From Methanocellales archaeon (GTDB lineage: Archaea; Halobacteriota; UBA148; JAUWXC01): 5,578 nt of DNA. Made by a program: the position numbers and the translations under genes. Below, piece by piece: positions 1 to 5,164 of this stretch. The stretch lies in contig JAUWXC010000059.1 of the NCBI GenBank assembly GCA_030616565.1, positions 1-5,578 on the forward strand. The letters run 5' to 3'. How positions within the stretch are numbered: position 1 is the first letter of the stretch; each line of letters opens with the position of its first letter. The notes under the pieces were generated by a model. The model was not told where the DNA came from. It saw only the letters and a list, made by a program, of their open reading frames with translations, and ran no database searches.

Positions 1-166
1 CCGGGGCAGGGGATTCGATTAGCACGTAGCCTTTTAGTTCATCCGGAACCAGAATCGCCCTGATATCACACTCTCTCTTTTTTGTGACCTGCTCGAGCAA
101 ATTTGCGACAGGTCTTTCCTGATTCGCGGTCGTTTTTATCACATAAACGGCAGTCTCATCACTCAT
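1..166 (-). CDS. spt5: Transcription elongation factor Spt5 (NusG family), N-terminal part, cut by the window edge
   Basis: Only the first 55 codons lie in the window; the gene continues past position 1. The protein begins MSDETAVYVIKTTANQE and continues with a segment ending in VPDELKGYVLIESPAP. This is the start of a NusG N-terminal (NGN) domain: a first beta strand (VYVIKTT), a helix (ANLLEQVTKK), then the strand pair around 'VPDELKGYVLIE' typical of archaeal Spt5. In the family, Spt5 binds the RNA polymerase clamp with Spt4 and promotes processive elongation; a KOW domain should follow outside the window. Two adjacent in-frame ATGs exist (169 and 166). I prefer 166 because GAGGG at 176-172 sits 5 nt upstream, against 2 nt for the other. 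It follows secE by 9 nt, the usual archaeal secE-spt5 order, so the two are probably co-transcribed. Confidence 0.9.
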   Translation of the reverse strand, partial: MSDETAVYVIKTTANQERPVANLLEQVTKKRECDIRAILVPDELKGYVLIESPAP

Positions 167-175
167 CATATCCCT

Positions 176-328
176 CTATTTACCGGCAAGCAACCCTGGC
201 AGGATGCCCATGACAAAGTATATCAAAAAGCCGATGAATCCTATCAACAGGGTACCTGCAATACAAACCTTTGCAATCATGCTGAACTCTTCTCCACCCG
301 GTTTTCTGGCTAATCTGAGTACTCTCAC
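176..328 (-). CDS. secE: Preprotein translocase subunit SecE / Sec61 gamma, N-terminus disrupted
   Basis: From the GTG at 328 the frame gives 50 residues beginning VRVLRLARKPGGEEF and ending ILPGLLAGK. This is the conserved body of archaeal SecE: an amphipathic helix with the LARKP motif (about residues 6-10), then one membrane segment (about residues 21-47, VCIAGTLLIGFIGFLIYFV). SecE clamps the SecY channel in the cytoplasmic membrane and is essential. Position between ftsZ and spt5 supports the identity. The problem is the start. The residue before V is Y (codon 331-329), and before that comes an in-frame TAA (334-332) where homologues as I recall them have an acidic residue in an '(R/K)EYxRVL' motif. 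No good ribosome binding site precedes the GTG. The gene may be intact with a short GTG-started product, damaged, or affected by a sequence error. The SecE identity is secure; the start is not. Confidence 0.8.
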   Translation of the reverse strand: MRVLRLARKPGGEEFSMIAKVCIAGTLLIGFIGFLIYFVMGILPGLLAGK

Positions 329-395
329 GTATTAATTGAGTTTCCGTGTCACCAATTCTCTCACCATTTGATAAACTAAAAGCGCCAAATGACAT
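329..395 (-). other. Probable out-of-frame or interrupted 5' part of secE
   Basis: Two readings of this stretch look like a SecE N-terminus. In the same frame as the SecE body, an ATG at 367 gives MVRELVTRKLN, then TAA, then YVRVL. In another frame, an ATG at 395 gives a 24-residue segment ending ETQLIRE. Joining that to YVRVLRLARKP would give LIREYVRVLRLARKP, close to the motif I expect for archaeal SecE. The second reading is restored exactly if an 8-bp tandem copy of TACGTGAG has been lost at the junction. A weak ribosome binding site (AAAGGT, about 12 nt upstream) precedes the ATG at 395. This is inference about a broken region, not a separate gene. Confidence 0.5.
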
Positions 396-426
396 TCGAT
401 GTAAAATACCTTTCGCTACAAAGGGA

Positions 427-1533
427 TTATCTCAAGAAGTCGATGCCATACTTCTGCGTGGGTCTCATTAACCCTTCAGGTTTGCCATATATCTGCTCTG
501 ATCTAACTCCGGTCACGACCACCATGGTCCTGATCGCACGCTCAAGCTCGGGGTCGATTTGTGCCCCCCAGATGATTCTCGCATTGGGGTCGATGCGCTG
601 GTAAATCTCTTCCACCACCGCTTCTGCCTCTGCAACGGTCATATCGGGTCCACCGATTACGTTCACTAAAGCCGATGTTGCACCGGAGACATCTACATCC
701 AACAGCGGAGATCTCAATGCCTTTTGAACCGACTCAATCGCCCTGTCCTCGCCGTCCGCCTCGCCAAGACCGATCATTGCTACGCCACCCTTCTGCATGA
801 CCGTTCGCACATCTGCAAAGTCAAGATTCACCAAACCAGGTTTCGTGATCAACTCGGTGATGCCTTTGACGCCTCTCATCAGCACTTCATCGGCTACCTT
901 AAATGCTGCCTGCAATGGCAAATTTGGTACAATCTCCAACAACTTGTCATTCGGTACGACGATGACGGTATCTGCTACCTCTCGTAGACGTTCCAGGCCA
1001 GCCTCGGCATTAGCTTGCCTGACTGCGCCCTCTGCCTTGAATGGTAGTGTCACGATGGCGATGGCCAGTGCCCCTACATCTTTAGCGGCCTCGGTGACGA
1101 TCGGCGACGCCCCCGTTCCTGTGCCCCCCCCTAAACCGCAGGTGACGAAGACCATGTCCGCGCCATCAACTGTTGCCCTAATCTCATCGTAACTCTCTCT
1201 GGCAGCATCCTCACCTATTTGAGGGATGCTTCCCGCTCCTAAGCCCTTGGTTTTTTGCCTTCCGATTAGAACCTTCTTGTCGGCGATGGTGTGGAGCAGA
1301 TGCTGAGCATCTGTGTTTAACGCAAACAAGTCAGCTCCTTGAATACTCTCCTCCATCATCCTTTGGATTGTATTCGAGCCGCCTCCACCGCATCCAATAA
1401 CGCGTATTGTAGTTTTGAGCTCTTTCAGAACTTCTATGAGCTCTTCATCAGTTTCGCCGAGTTTAACTAGGGGGGCTTTTTCTTGATTCTCCGTCTCTGC
1501 CTTTGTAAGCGCCTCCTCCACGATAGACTTCAT
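427..1533 (-). CDS. ftsZ: Cell division GTPase FtsZ (archaeal FtsZ1 type)
   Basis: A 368-residue tubulin-superfamily GTPase that assembles the cytokinetic ring. A roughly 40-residue acidic N-terminal extension ([18 protein letters not shown]...) is typical of archaeal FtsZ1. The nucleotide-binding T1 loop is GCGGGGSN (47-54), and the tubulin/FtsZ signature GGGTGTG (135-141) binds the GTP phosphates. The T7 synergy loop NLDFADV (236-242) supplies the aspartates that complete the active site of the next subunit. The C-terminal tubulin-like domain runs from about 245 to 345, and the protein ends in a short tail, KYGIDFLR. Length is normal and no key motif is missing. The ATG at 1533 is backed by a strong GGAGG 9 nt upstream. 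The gene is followed by secE and spt5 on the same strand; the gap to the secE region is about 30-60 bp depending on which secE start is right. Confidence 0.97.
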   Translation of the reverse strand: MKSIVEEALTKAETENQEKAPLVKLGETDEELIEVLKELKTTIRVIGCGGGGSNTIQRMMEESIQGADLFALNTDAQHLLHTIADKKVLIGRQKTKGLGAGSIPQIGEDAARESYDEIRATVDGADMVFVTCGLGGGTGTGASPIVTEAAKDVGALAIAIVTLPFKAEGAVRQANAEAGLERLREVADTVIVVPNDKLLEIVPNLPLQAAFKVADEVLMRGVKGITELITKPGLVNLDFADVRTVMQKGGVAMIGLGEADGEDRAIESVQKALRSPLLDVDVSGATSALVNVIGGPDMTVAEAEAVVEEIYQRIDPNARIIWGAQIDPELERAIRTMVVVTGVRSEQIYGKPEGLMRPTQKYGIDFLR

Positions 1534-1542
1534 GCTATTTTT

Positions 1543-1596
1543 CCTCCAAGTTGTGAAAATGTTGTTTTTATATAACCTCTTCTTCTATTTTATAGT
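1543..1596 (-). promoter_or_regulatory. ftsZ promoter (TATA box) and Shine-Dalgarno site
   Basis: Read on the minus strand, ACTATAAAAT at 1596-1587 is a good archaeal TATA box with a purine-rich stretch (AAAGGGA) just upstream that could act as the TFB recognition element. Transcription would start near 1565, giving a leader of about 30 nt. A second TATA-like element, TTATATAAAA (1575-1566), is so close to the gene that its start site would fall in the Shine-Dalgarno sequence, so I rank it lower. The Shine-Dalgarno core GGAGG is at 1547-1543. Start-site positions are inferred from usual archaeal spacing. Confidence 0.6.
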
Positions 1597-1613
1597 TCCC
1601 TTTATCAACAACG

Positions 1614-1640
1614 TTATTTAACACATCATGATTATAATAT
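1614..1640 (+). promoter_or_regulatory. Candidate promoter of the ribose-1,5-bisphosphate isomerase gene
   Basis: Two AT-rich TATA-like elements precede the gene. TTATTTAA (1614-1621) would place the start of transcription near 1645, giving a very short leader. ATTATAATAT (1631-1640) would place it at or just after the ATG, giving a leaderless message. Only a poor Shine-Dalgarno match (GTGGG, 1646-1650) lies before the ATG, which fits leaderless or near-leaderless translation. The region is shared with the divergent ftsZ promoter. Confidence 0.35.
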
Positions 1641-1653
1641 CTTTCGTGGGAAA

Positions 1654-2583
1654 ATGCAATCCGTACTTAAAACAGCGAAAAAAATCAGGACCATGGAGAT
1701 AAGAGGCGCTGGCGCGATCGCAAGAGCTGCTGCATCTGCCCTTAAAGAGCACGCTCTCTCCACTAAAACCGACTCGCTGAGTGAGTTTAACAAAGAGATG
1801 AAAAAAGCTGCGCAGACCTTGCTAAAGACCAGGCCGACGGCAGTATCGCTACCAAACGCGATCCGATTTGTGACGCGATATCAGGGCGATACCGTAGAAA
1901 AAGCGAGAAAATCTATAGTTAGTTCAGCAGACGAATTCATCAAGCGCTCAGAAAAGGCGGTGGAGCAAATCGGCAAGATCGGAGCGAAGCGAATTCGAGA
2001 TGGCGATCTAATCATGACTCACTGTCACTCAGCCGCGGCCGTTTCCATTATAACCACGGCATTCAAACAGGGAAAAAACATCAGGGTTATCGCAACCGAA
2101 TCCCGCCCTATGATGCAGGGACACATCACGGTTCAACAGCTGAGCGATGCAGGCATACCCACAACGCTCGTCGTTGATTCTGCGATGCGGTATTATATGC
2201 AGGATGTGGATTTGGCGATTGTCGGGGCGGATGCGATTGGCGTGAACGGTTGCCTTGTGAACAAAATCGGCACATCTCAACTAGCGCTTGCAGCCCATGA
2301 AGCGAGGGTGAATTTACTCGTAGCGGCCGAGACCTTTAAATTCTCTCCAAGGACGATTTTTGGCGAACTGATCGAGATCGAAGAAAGATCGCCAGATGAG
2401 GTTTTGAGTGCGCAGAAGAGAAAATCGCTGAAGAATGTGACGGTACGCAATCCTGCATTTGATGTAACGCCACCAGAGTACATAGACCTCATATGTACAG
2501 AGGTAGGCGCGATACCCCCCGAGATGGCATATATCATCATCAGGGACTACTTAGGCTGGGAACTGGAAGAACTCGGAATTTAA
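1654..2583 (+). CDS. Ribose-1,5-bisphosphate isomerase (eIF2B-alpha-like family)
   Basis: The 309-residue product belongs to the archaeal family related to eIF2B alpha/beta/delta subunits and methylthioribose-1-phosphate isomerase. It converts ribose 1,5-bisphosphate to ribulose 1,5-bisphosphate in the cytoplasm, supplying type III RuBisCO in archaeal nucleoside/AMP degradation. Signatures are MEIRGAGAIARAAA (14-27), RPTAVSLPNAIRFV (60-73), MTHCHS (121-126), VGADAI (190-195) and NPAFDVTPPEYID (266-278). The catalytic pair known from the Thermococcus kodakarensis enzyme (Cys133, Asp202) matches Cys124 and Asp193 here; the spacing of 69 residues is identical. This favours R15P isomerase over a true initiation factor subunit, and many annotations still say eIF2B. 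Length is close to the family norm. No AMP phosphorylase or RuBisCO gene is next to it. Its stop overlaps by 3 bp the stop of a CBS remnant on the other strand. Confidence 0.93.
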   Translation: MQSVLKTAKKIRTMEIRGAGAIARAAASALKEHALSTKTDSLSEFNKEMKKAAQTLLKTRPTAVSLPNAIRFVTRYQGDTVEKARKSIVSSADEFIKRSEKAVEQIGKIGAKRIRDGDLIMTHCHSAAAVSIITTAFKQGKNIRVIATESRPMMQGHITVQQLSDAGIPTTLVVDSAMRYYMQDVDLAIVGADAIGVNGCLVNKIGTSQLALAAHEARVNLLVAAETFKFSPRTIFGELIEIEERSPDEVLSAQKRKSLKNVTVRNPAFDVTPPEYIDLICTEVGAIPPEMAYIIIRDYLGWELEELGI

Positions 2584-2693
2584 TCGGAACGTTTTAGAAT
2601 GCGTCTTACAATGTCGCTGTGAGAAATCAGTCCTACCAATTTATCATTTTTCACAACTGGACACCTACGACGCAATCCTTTTTGATCTCTCTT
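2580..2693 (-). pseudogene. Remnant of a CBS domain (second half only), overlapping the antiporter 3' end
   Basis: On the minus strand, in a different frame from the antiporter, 37 open codons run from just after a TAA (2696-2694) to a TAA at 2582-2580. The peptide contains CPVVKNDKLVGLISHSDIV followed by RRILKRSD. This is the second half of a CBS domain: beta strand PVV, turn KNDK, strand LVGLIS, the nucleotide-binding S-x-x-D motif (SHSD), then the closing helix. It resembles CBS2 of the protein at 3843-4304 (CVVENKKLVGILSKRD). There is no ATG, and the first half of the domain is absent. The first 29 nt overlap the end of the antiporter gene. It could be the stump of a deleted CBS gene, or an antiporter-CBS fusion broken by a frameshift. 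Preservation of the motif suggests the break is recent. Confidence 0.6.
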
Positions 2694-3837
2694 TTAGTTC
2701 GATTGTATATTTCAAAAAGAGTGGGGTGACGATGACCGATACCGCAACCATCAACACTACTGCTGAAAACACTTCGGGTCCTATGATTCCCATACTTCGA
2801 GCTACGGCGATGACGACCAATTCAACGCCAACCCTTGGCATGCCCCCCACACCATAGATGAGGCTATCATAGGAATCCAAACCAACGAGCTTTGATCCTA
2901 TGAAGCCACCGATCACCTTTCCTGCTAATGCGAGGATTATGAGAAGGGCGGCGAATAAGCCCGCAGTGCTTAGTGCACTCAGATCAACGGACAAACCGAT
3001 GAAAGCAAAGAAAATGGGGACGAATATGCCATATGAAAAACCGCTGACCTTGTCTTGCACATCTTGGATCTTTGCGATCGGAATGGTGGAAAGGATTATG
3101 CCTCCAATAAATGCCCCTATGACGGCATGTAGACCAAATTTTTCTGCTAGGAAGGCGGAAAACAACGCTACCACAATCACGCCAGTAAAGATCGCCTCTT
3201 CCACATGCATCTTCTGTATGTACTCAAAAAGTTTTGGAAGAATATGGAGTCCCAAAATGACCATTATGATTATGAAGGCGGCTAATTTGCCCCCCATGGT
3301 CAAAAGTTGACCAGCTAATACCTTATGATATAATGATATTTGTATGACCACCGCCAGCAGGAAGAGGCACAGGATGTCATCCAATATGGAAGCGTTTAGT
3401 CGGATCGAGCCGACCCTGGTCGACAGATAATCGAGATCTATTAGCGTCCGGACGGTCATACCAATGCTTGTTGGCGTAAACACAACCCCTATGAAGAGGC
3501 ACTCTAAGAACGGAAAATTGAACATCTTGCCCAGCAGAAAACCGAAAATGAAAGGAACCGTCACACCAAACGTGGCTGGCAAAAGCGATTGCTTGAACGT
3601 CGCTCGCAGCTCGTGCAGGTTTGTTTCCTTGTATCCTGCCGTGAACAAGAAGAAGATCGCACCCAACCCAGCTAAGAACTTCAGGATCTCGTCCTCTGGA
3701 GTGAGGAGAAAAACAGAAACCAACAAAAGTCCTGCCGAGATTTCACCTAAGACGCTTGGAAAGCCCATTCGTTCAAAGAATTCGCCGAACGCCTTTGCCA
3801 GTAATAAGAGCAGGAGGATTTGAAGAAGTATGTGCAT
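2665..3837 (-). CDS. Na+/H+ (or K+/H+) antiporter, CPA2 family
   Basis: A 390-residue, strongly hydrophobic protein with about 12-13 membrane segments, the usual core size for CPA2 cation:proton antiporters. The Asp-Asp pair of the ion-binding site is visible in NASILDDILCLF (148-159, D153-D154), after the unwound-helix motif TPTSIGMTVRTL (121-132). A lysine in a late membrane helix (K307, AGKVIGGF) and the MPRVGVEL motif (333-340, like the 'RG-E' motif of CPA2 proteins) also fit. The Asp-Asp form is associated with electrogenic exchange in NapA-like members, but cation choice cannot be read from the sequence. There is no cytosolic TrkA-N or TrkA-C regulatory domain; the protein stops 11 residues after the last helix. 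The start at 3837 follows the CBS gene by 5 bp with GGAG 8 nt upstream, so translation is likely coupled. Confidence 0.92.
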   Translation of the reverse strand: MHILLQILLLLLLAKAFGEFFERMGFPSVLGEISAGLLLVSVFLLTPEDEILKFLAGLGAIFFLFTAGYKETNLHELRATFKQSLLPATFGVTVPFIFGFLLGKMFNFPFLECLFIGVVFTPTSIGMTVRTLIDLDYLSTRVGSIRLNASILDDILCLFLLAVVIQISLYHKVLAGQLLTMGGKLAAFIIIMVILGLHILPKLFEYIQKMHVEEAIFTGVIVVALFSAFLAEKFGLHAVIGAFIGGIILSTIPIAKIQDVQDKVSGFSYGIFVPIFFAFIGLSVDLSALSTAGLFAALLIILALAGKVIGGFIGSKLVGLDSYDSLIYGVGGMPRVGVELVVIAVARSMGIIGPEVFSAVVLMVAVSVIVTPLFLKYTIELKERSKRIAS

Positions 3838-3842
3838 TCCTA

Positions 3843-4304
3843 CTACTCCATGCGCCTTCTCTTATAGATTTCATTGATGATGTCCCTCTTGGAGAGAATT
3901 CCAACGAGTTTTTTATTCTCCACCACACAAATATGGTTGGCTGAGTGTTTTATCATCAGATTAGCAGCCTCCTCTAGGCTGGCGTTTGGGGAGATGGTTA
4001 TCGGATGATGATCCATGATCCCTTTAGCATCTTCACCTAGGAACTTCGTTATCGATCGACCGAACATCGCTGATGGCACACTTCCTATTAAGAGACACCG
4101 TAAGACTACGTCCTCACAAACCACACCAGCCAAGTCCCCCCCAGGTGTAACGACCGGATAGTTGTGATAGTGATATTTCTTGAACAACTTCAACAAATCC
4201 AGGATTGTAGCGTCTCCCTTAACCGTCACGACATCCTTGGTCATGATATCATTGACGTTGATGTCAATTTTCGCTTCGGCCACGGATGATGATATGTTGA
4301 GCAT
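3843..4304 (-). CDS. Two-CBS-domain (Bateman module) protein, likely regulator of the downstream antiporter
   Basis: A 153-residue soluble protein made of one CBS pair and little else. CBS1 spans about 16-70 (VNDIMTKDVVTVKGDATI ... YPVVTPGGDLAGVV) and CBS2 about 93-148 (AKGIMDHHPITISPNASLEE ... CVVENKKLVGILSKRD). Such modules bind adenine nucleotides or related ligands and pass the signal to a partner. CBS2 keeps the ribose-contacting S-x-x-D motif (S138-D141), while CBS1 has C-E-D-V at the matching place (63-66) and lacks the aspartate, so perhaps only one site is functional. The gene precedes the antiporter with a 5-bp gap, which suggests joint control of ion exchange (inference). There is no clear Shine-Dalgarno before the ATG at 4304; the message may be nearly leaderless. 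Nothing in it indicates a catalytic or DNA-binding role. Confidence 0.9.
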   Translation of the reverse strand: MLNISSSVAEAKIDINVNDIMTKDVVTVKGDATILDLLKLFKKYHYHNYPVVTPGGDLAGVVCEDVVLRCLLIGSVPSAMFGRSITKFLGEDAKGIMDHHPITISPNASLEEAANLMIKHSANHICVVENKKLVGILSKRDIINEIYKRRRME

Positions 4305-4361
4305 TTCTTAAAAACTTTCTTAAGGAAGAAGATCCTATTGTAAACCAGTGGTTGAGATACT
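4305..4361. promoter_or_regulatory. Divergent promoter region between the CBS/antiporter pair and the small conserved gene
   Basis: These 57 bp must hold both promoters. For the plus-strand gene, CTTAAAAAC (4307-4315) is TATA-like and would start RNA near 4337; a weak ribosome site GGTTGAG (4350-4356) lies 5 nt before the ATG. For the minus-strand pair, GTTTACAATA (4345-4336) is a weak TATA candidate giving a leader of only about ten bases. TTTCTTAA occurs twice, 12 bp apart (4304-4311 and 4316-4323), and CTTAA/TTAAG form a small inverted repeat that could be an operator. These are weak signals. Confidence 0.35.
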
Positions 4362-4835
4362 ATGGCTACAAAGTATCAGAAGTTTAAAATGCTCGATAAA
4401 CAGCAATATGCTGAAGTAACTCGTTTTTTGAAAAAGTGCACTCATCTAACAGCGAGAGAGTGGGCGATTGCGCGCTTATGCGCAGATTTCAGGACCGCAA
4501 CGAATCATGCCGAGATGACCTGGATTGGTGCCCATCTACCAGAGCTCGTACCGTTTATGAACGAGCCGTATTCACGCCAGGCAGTTGCTGCCGCGCATGT
4601 GGCATTCAAGAATAAGGTCCTCAGATCTGGCACGACATTCTTCTATGCGTATTATTCCGGGTTAATCTCCATGGAAGACACCGTCGACATGATTCACCAA
4701 ATCGCAGAAAACATAGGGCATCTTCTCAGTGCGGGGGAGGGAAAGATACCAATAGGAGACGTAGATGCCGAGGTTCAACGAAAGGTCGCAGAGGTGCTGC
4801 GGCAGATTACCCACAATCTGCAAAAAGGTTCATGA
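4362..4835 (+). CDS. Conserved archaeal protein of unknown function, possible winged-helix fold (DUF5806-like)
   Basis: A 157-residue soluble protein with no signal peptide or membrane segment. I believe it belongs to an archaeal family called DUF5806, from memory of the motifs REWAIARLCADFRT (32-45), EMTWIGAHLPELVPFM (51-66) and YSRQAVAAAHVAFKNKV (70-86); this is not a checked match. The order helix, short turn, helix (LTAREWAIARLC, then AEMTWIGAHLPEL), a basic helix beginning SRQAV, then a GTTFFYAYY strand (90-98) resembles a winged helix-turn-helix. DNA binding is therefore possible but unproven. The C-terminal third (100-157) is predicted helical and acidic/basic mixed, perhaps for dimerisation. 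It has no metal-binding cysteine cluster. It is divergent from the CBS/antiporter pair, so it could control that pair or simply be a neighbour. The ATG at 4362 is the only sensible start. Confidence 0.8.
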   Translation: MATKYQKFKMLDKQQYAEVTRFLKKCTHLTAREWAIARLCADFRTATNHAEMTWIGAHLPELVPFMNEPYSRQAVAAAHVAFKNKVLRSGTTFFYAYYSGLISMEDTVDMIHQIAENIGHLLSAGEGKIPIGDVDAEVQRKVAEVLRQITHNLQKGS

Positions 4836-4882
4836 ATAGTCCTACTGAGCGAGCCTATACGAGCGAATGTAGCACCTTTTGA

Positions 4883-4907
4883 TCAAACTTTTTTCTAAAA
4901 AGTTTGA
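4883..4907. terminator. Perfect inverted repeat with T-runs, probable bidirectional terminator
   Basis: TCAAACTTTTT (4883-4893) and its exact reverse complement AAAAAGTTTGA (4897-4907) flank a 3-nt loop. The 11-bp stem contains a run of six T on the plus strand and five T on the minus strand. It sits 47 bp after the stop of the plus-strand gene and directly after the 3' end of the minus-strand tRNA. Archaeal polymerase terminates at oligo-T tracts, so it could end both transcripts. Confidence 0.6.
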
Positions 4908-4908
4908 A

Positions 4909-5013
4909 CGGACGTGGCGGGATTTGAACCCGCGACCTACAGCTTAGGAGGCACGCGGACAATTGAGAACGTCTCAAATGCTTGCCGCCCTGTCCAAACT
5001 AGGCCACACGCCC
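4909..5013 (-). tRNA. tRNA-Arg(CCU) with a 30-nt intron at position 29/30
   Basis: The whole cloverleaf folds. The acceptor GGGCGTG pairs with CACGTCC (one G-U) with discriminator G73. The D stem is GCCT/GGGC with G18-G19 in the loop, and the T arm is GCGGG-TTCAAAT-CCCGC, followed by a 5-nt variable loop (AGGTC). No CCA is encoded. The anticodon stem only forms if 30 nt are removed: G27-C28-A29 from exon 1 and G30-C31 from exon 2 pair with GCTGT (39-43), leaving the loop CTCCTAA with anticodon CCT (4948-4946), which reads the arginine codon AGG. Without the removal, position 30 mismatches and T33 is missing. The gene faces away from the KaiC-like gene and is followed at once by a probable terminator. 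Confidence 0.93.
4953..4982 (-). other. Non-canonical tRNA intron with bulge-helix-bulge splice motif
   Basis: On the minus strand the precursor forms a complete BHB. The outer stem AGG/CCT leads to a 4-bp central helix GCGG/CCGC, flanked by two 3-nt bulges, CA|A (exon 1/intron) and GT|G (intron/exon 2). The inner stem GCATTTGAGA/TCTCAATTGT has one T-T mismatch, one G-U pair and a CGT loop. Cutting after the second base of each bulge removes exactly the 30 nt that the cloverleaf requires. The archaeal tRNA splicing endonuclease recognises this motif. Structure and cloverleaf give the same cut sites independently. Confidence 0.9.
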
Positions 5014-5111
5014 TTGAAGTATTGTTTATGATTTCATCTTTAATGTATCGATTGGTGGACTAATAAATGATATGGCTGATAAATGATGAGGACATGATGA
5101 TGAGTCAATAG

Positions 5112-5162
5112 ATATTTAAGTAACGAGTGATATTTTTATATCTAATAAACGGAAGGATGATG
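5112..5162 (+). promoter_or_regulatory. Candidate promoter and ribosome binding site of the KaiC-like gene
   Basis: ATATTTAAG (5112-5120) is TATA-like and would start RNA near 5140, leaving a leader of about 25 nt that includes GGAAGG (5151-5156), 8 nt before the ATG at 5165. A second element, TTTTTATATC (5133-5142), would give an almost leaderless message. Two ATGs at 5157 and 5160 are out of frame with the gene. The rest of 5014-5164 is AT-rich, with ATAAATGAT repeated at 5063-5071 and 5079-5087; I see no gene there. Confidence 0.45.
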
Positions 5163-5164
5163 TC

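Noticed and set aside
329..334. Programmed frameshift or recoded TAA in secE
   Set aside because: No slippery site or stimulatory structure is evident, and pyrrolysine recoding in archaea uses TAG, not TAA. Substitution, repeat loss or a short GTG start is simpler.
389..1192. Plus-strand open frames opposite ftsZ (389-604, 724-987, 797-1192)
   Set aside because: They are antisense to a clear FtsZ gene, show no recognisable domain, and their composition mirrors the FtsZ codons.
2029..2540. Minus-strand open frames within the isomerase gene (2029-2280 and 2277-2540)
   Set aside because: They are antisense to a well-supported enzyme gene and have no family-like motifs or ribosome sites.
2900..3944. 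Plus-strand open frames opposite the antiporter and CBS genes
   Set aside because: They are shadows of a hydrophobic gene read backwards (rich in K, P, N, R), without family motifs.
4953..4982. Canonical 37/38 intron or a tRNA-Gln(UUG) reading of the tRNA gene
   Set aside because: That alignment gives a broken anticodon stem and would need an extra base after the D stem, whereas the 29/30 cut gives full pairing and an exact BHB.
5067..5111. A 14-codon open frame (MIWLINDEDMMMSQ) in the spacer before the KaiC-like gene
   Set aside because: It is too short, lacks a ribosome site and has low-complexity content; chance is the likeliest source.
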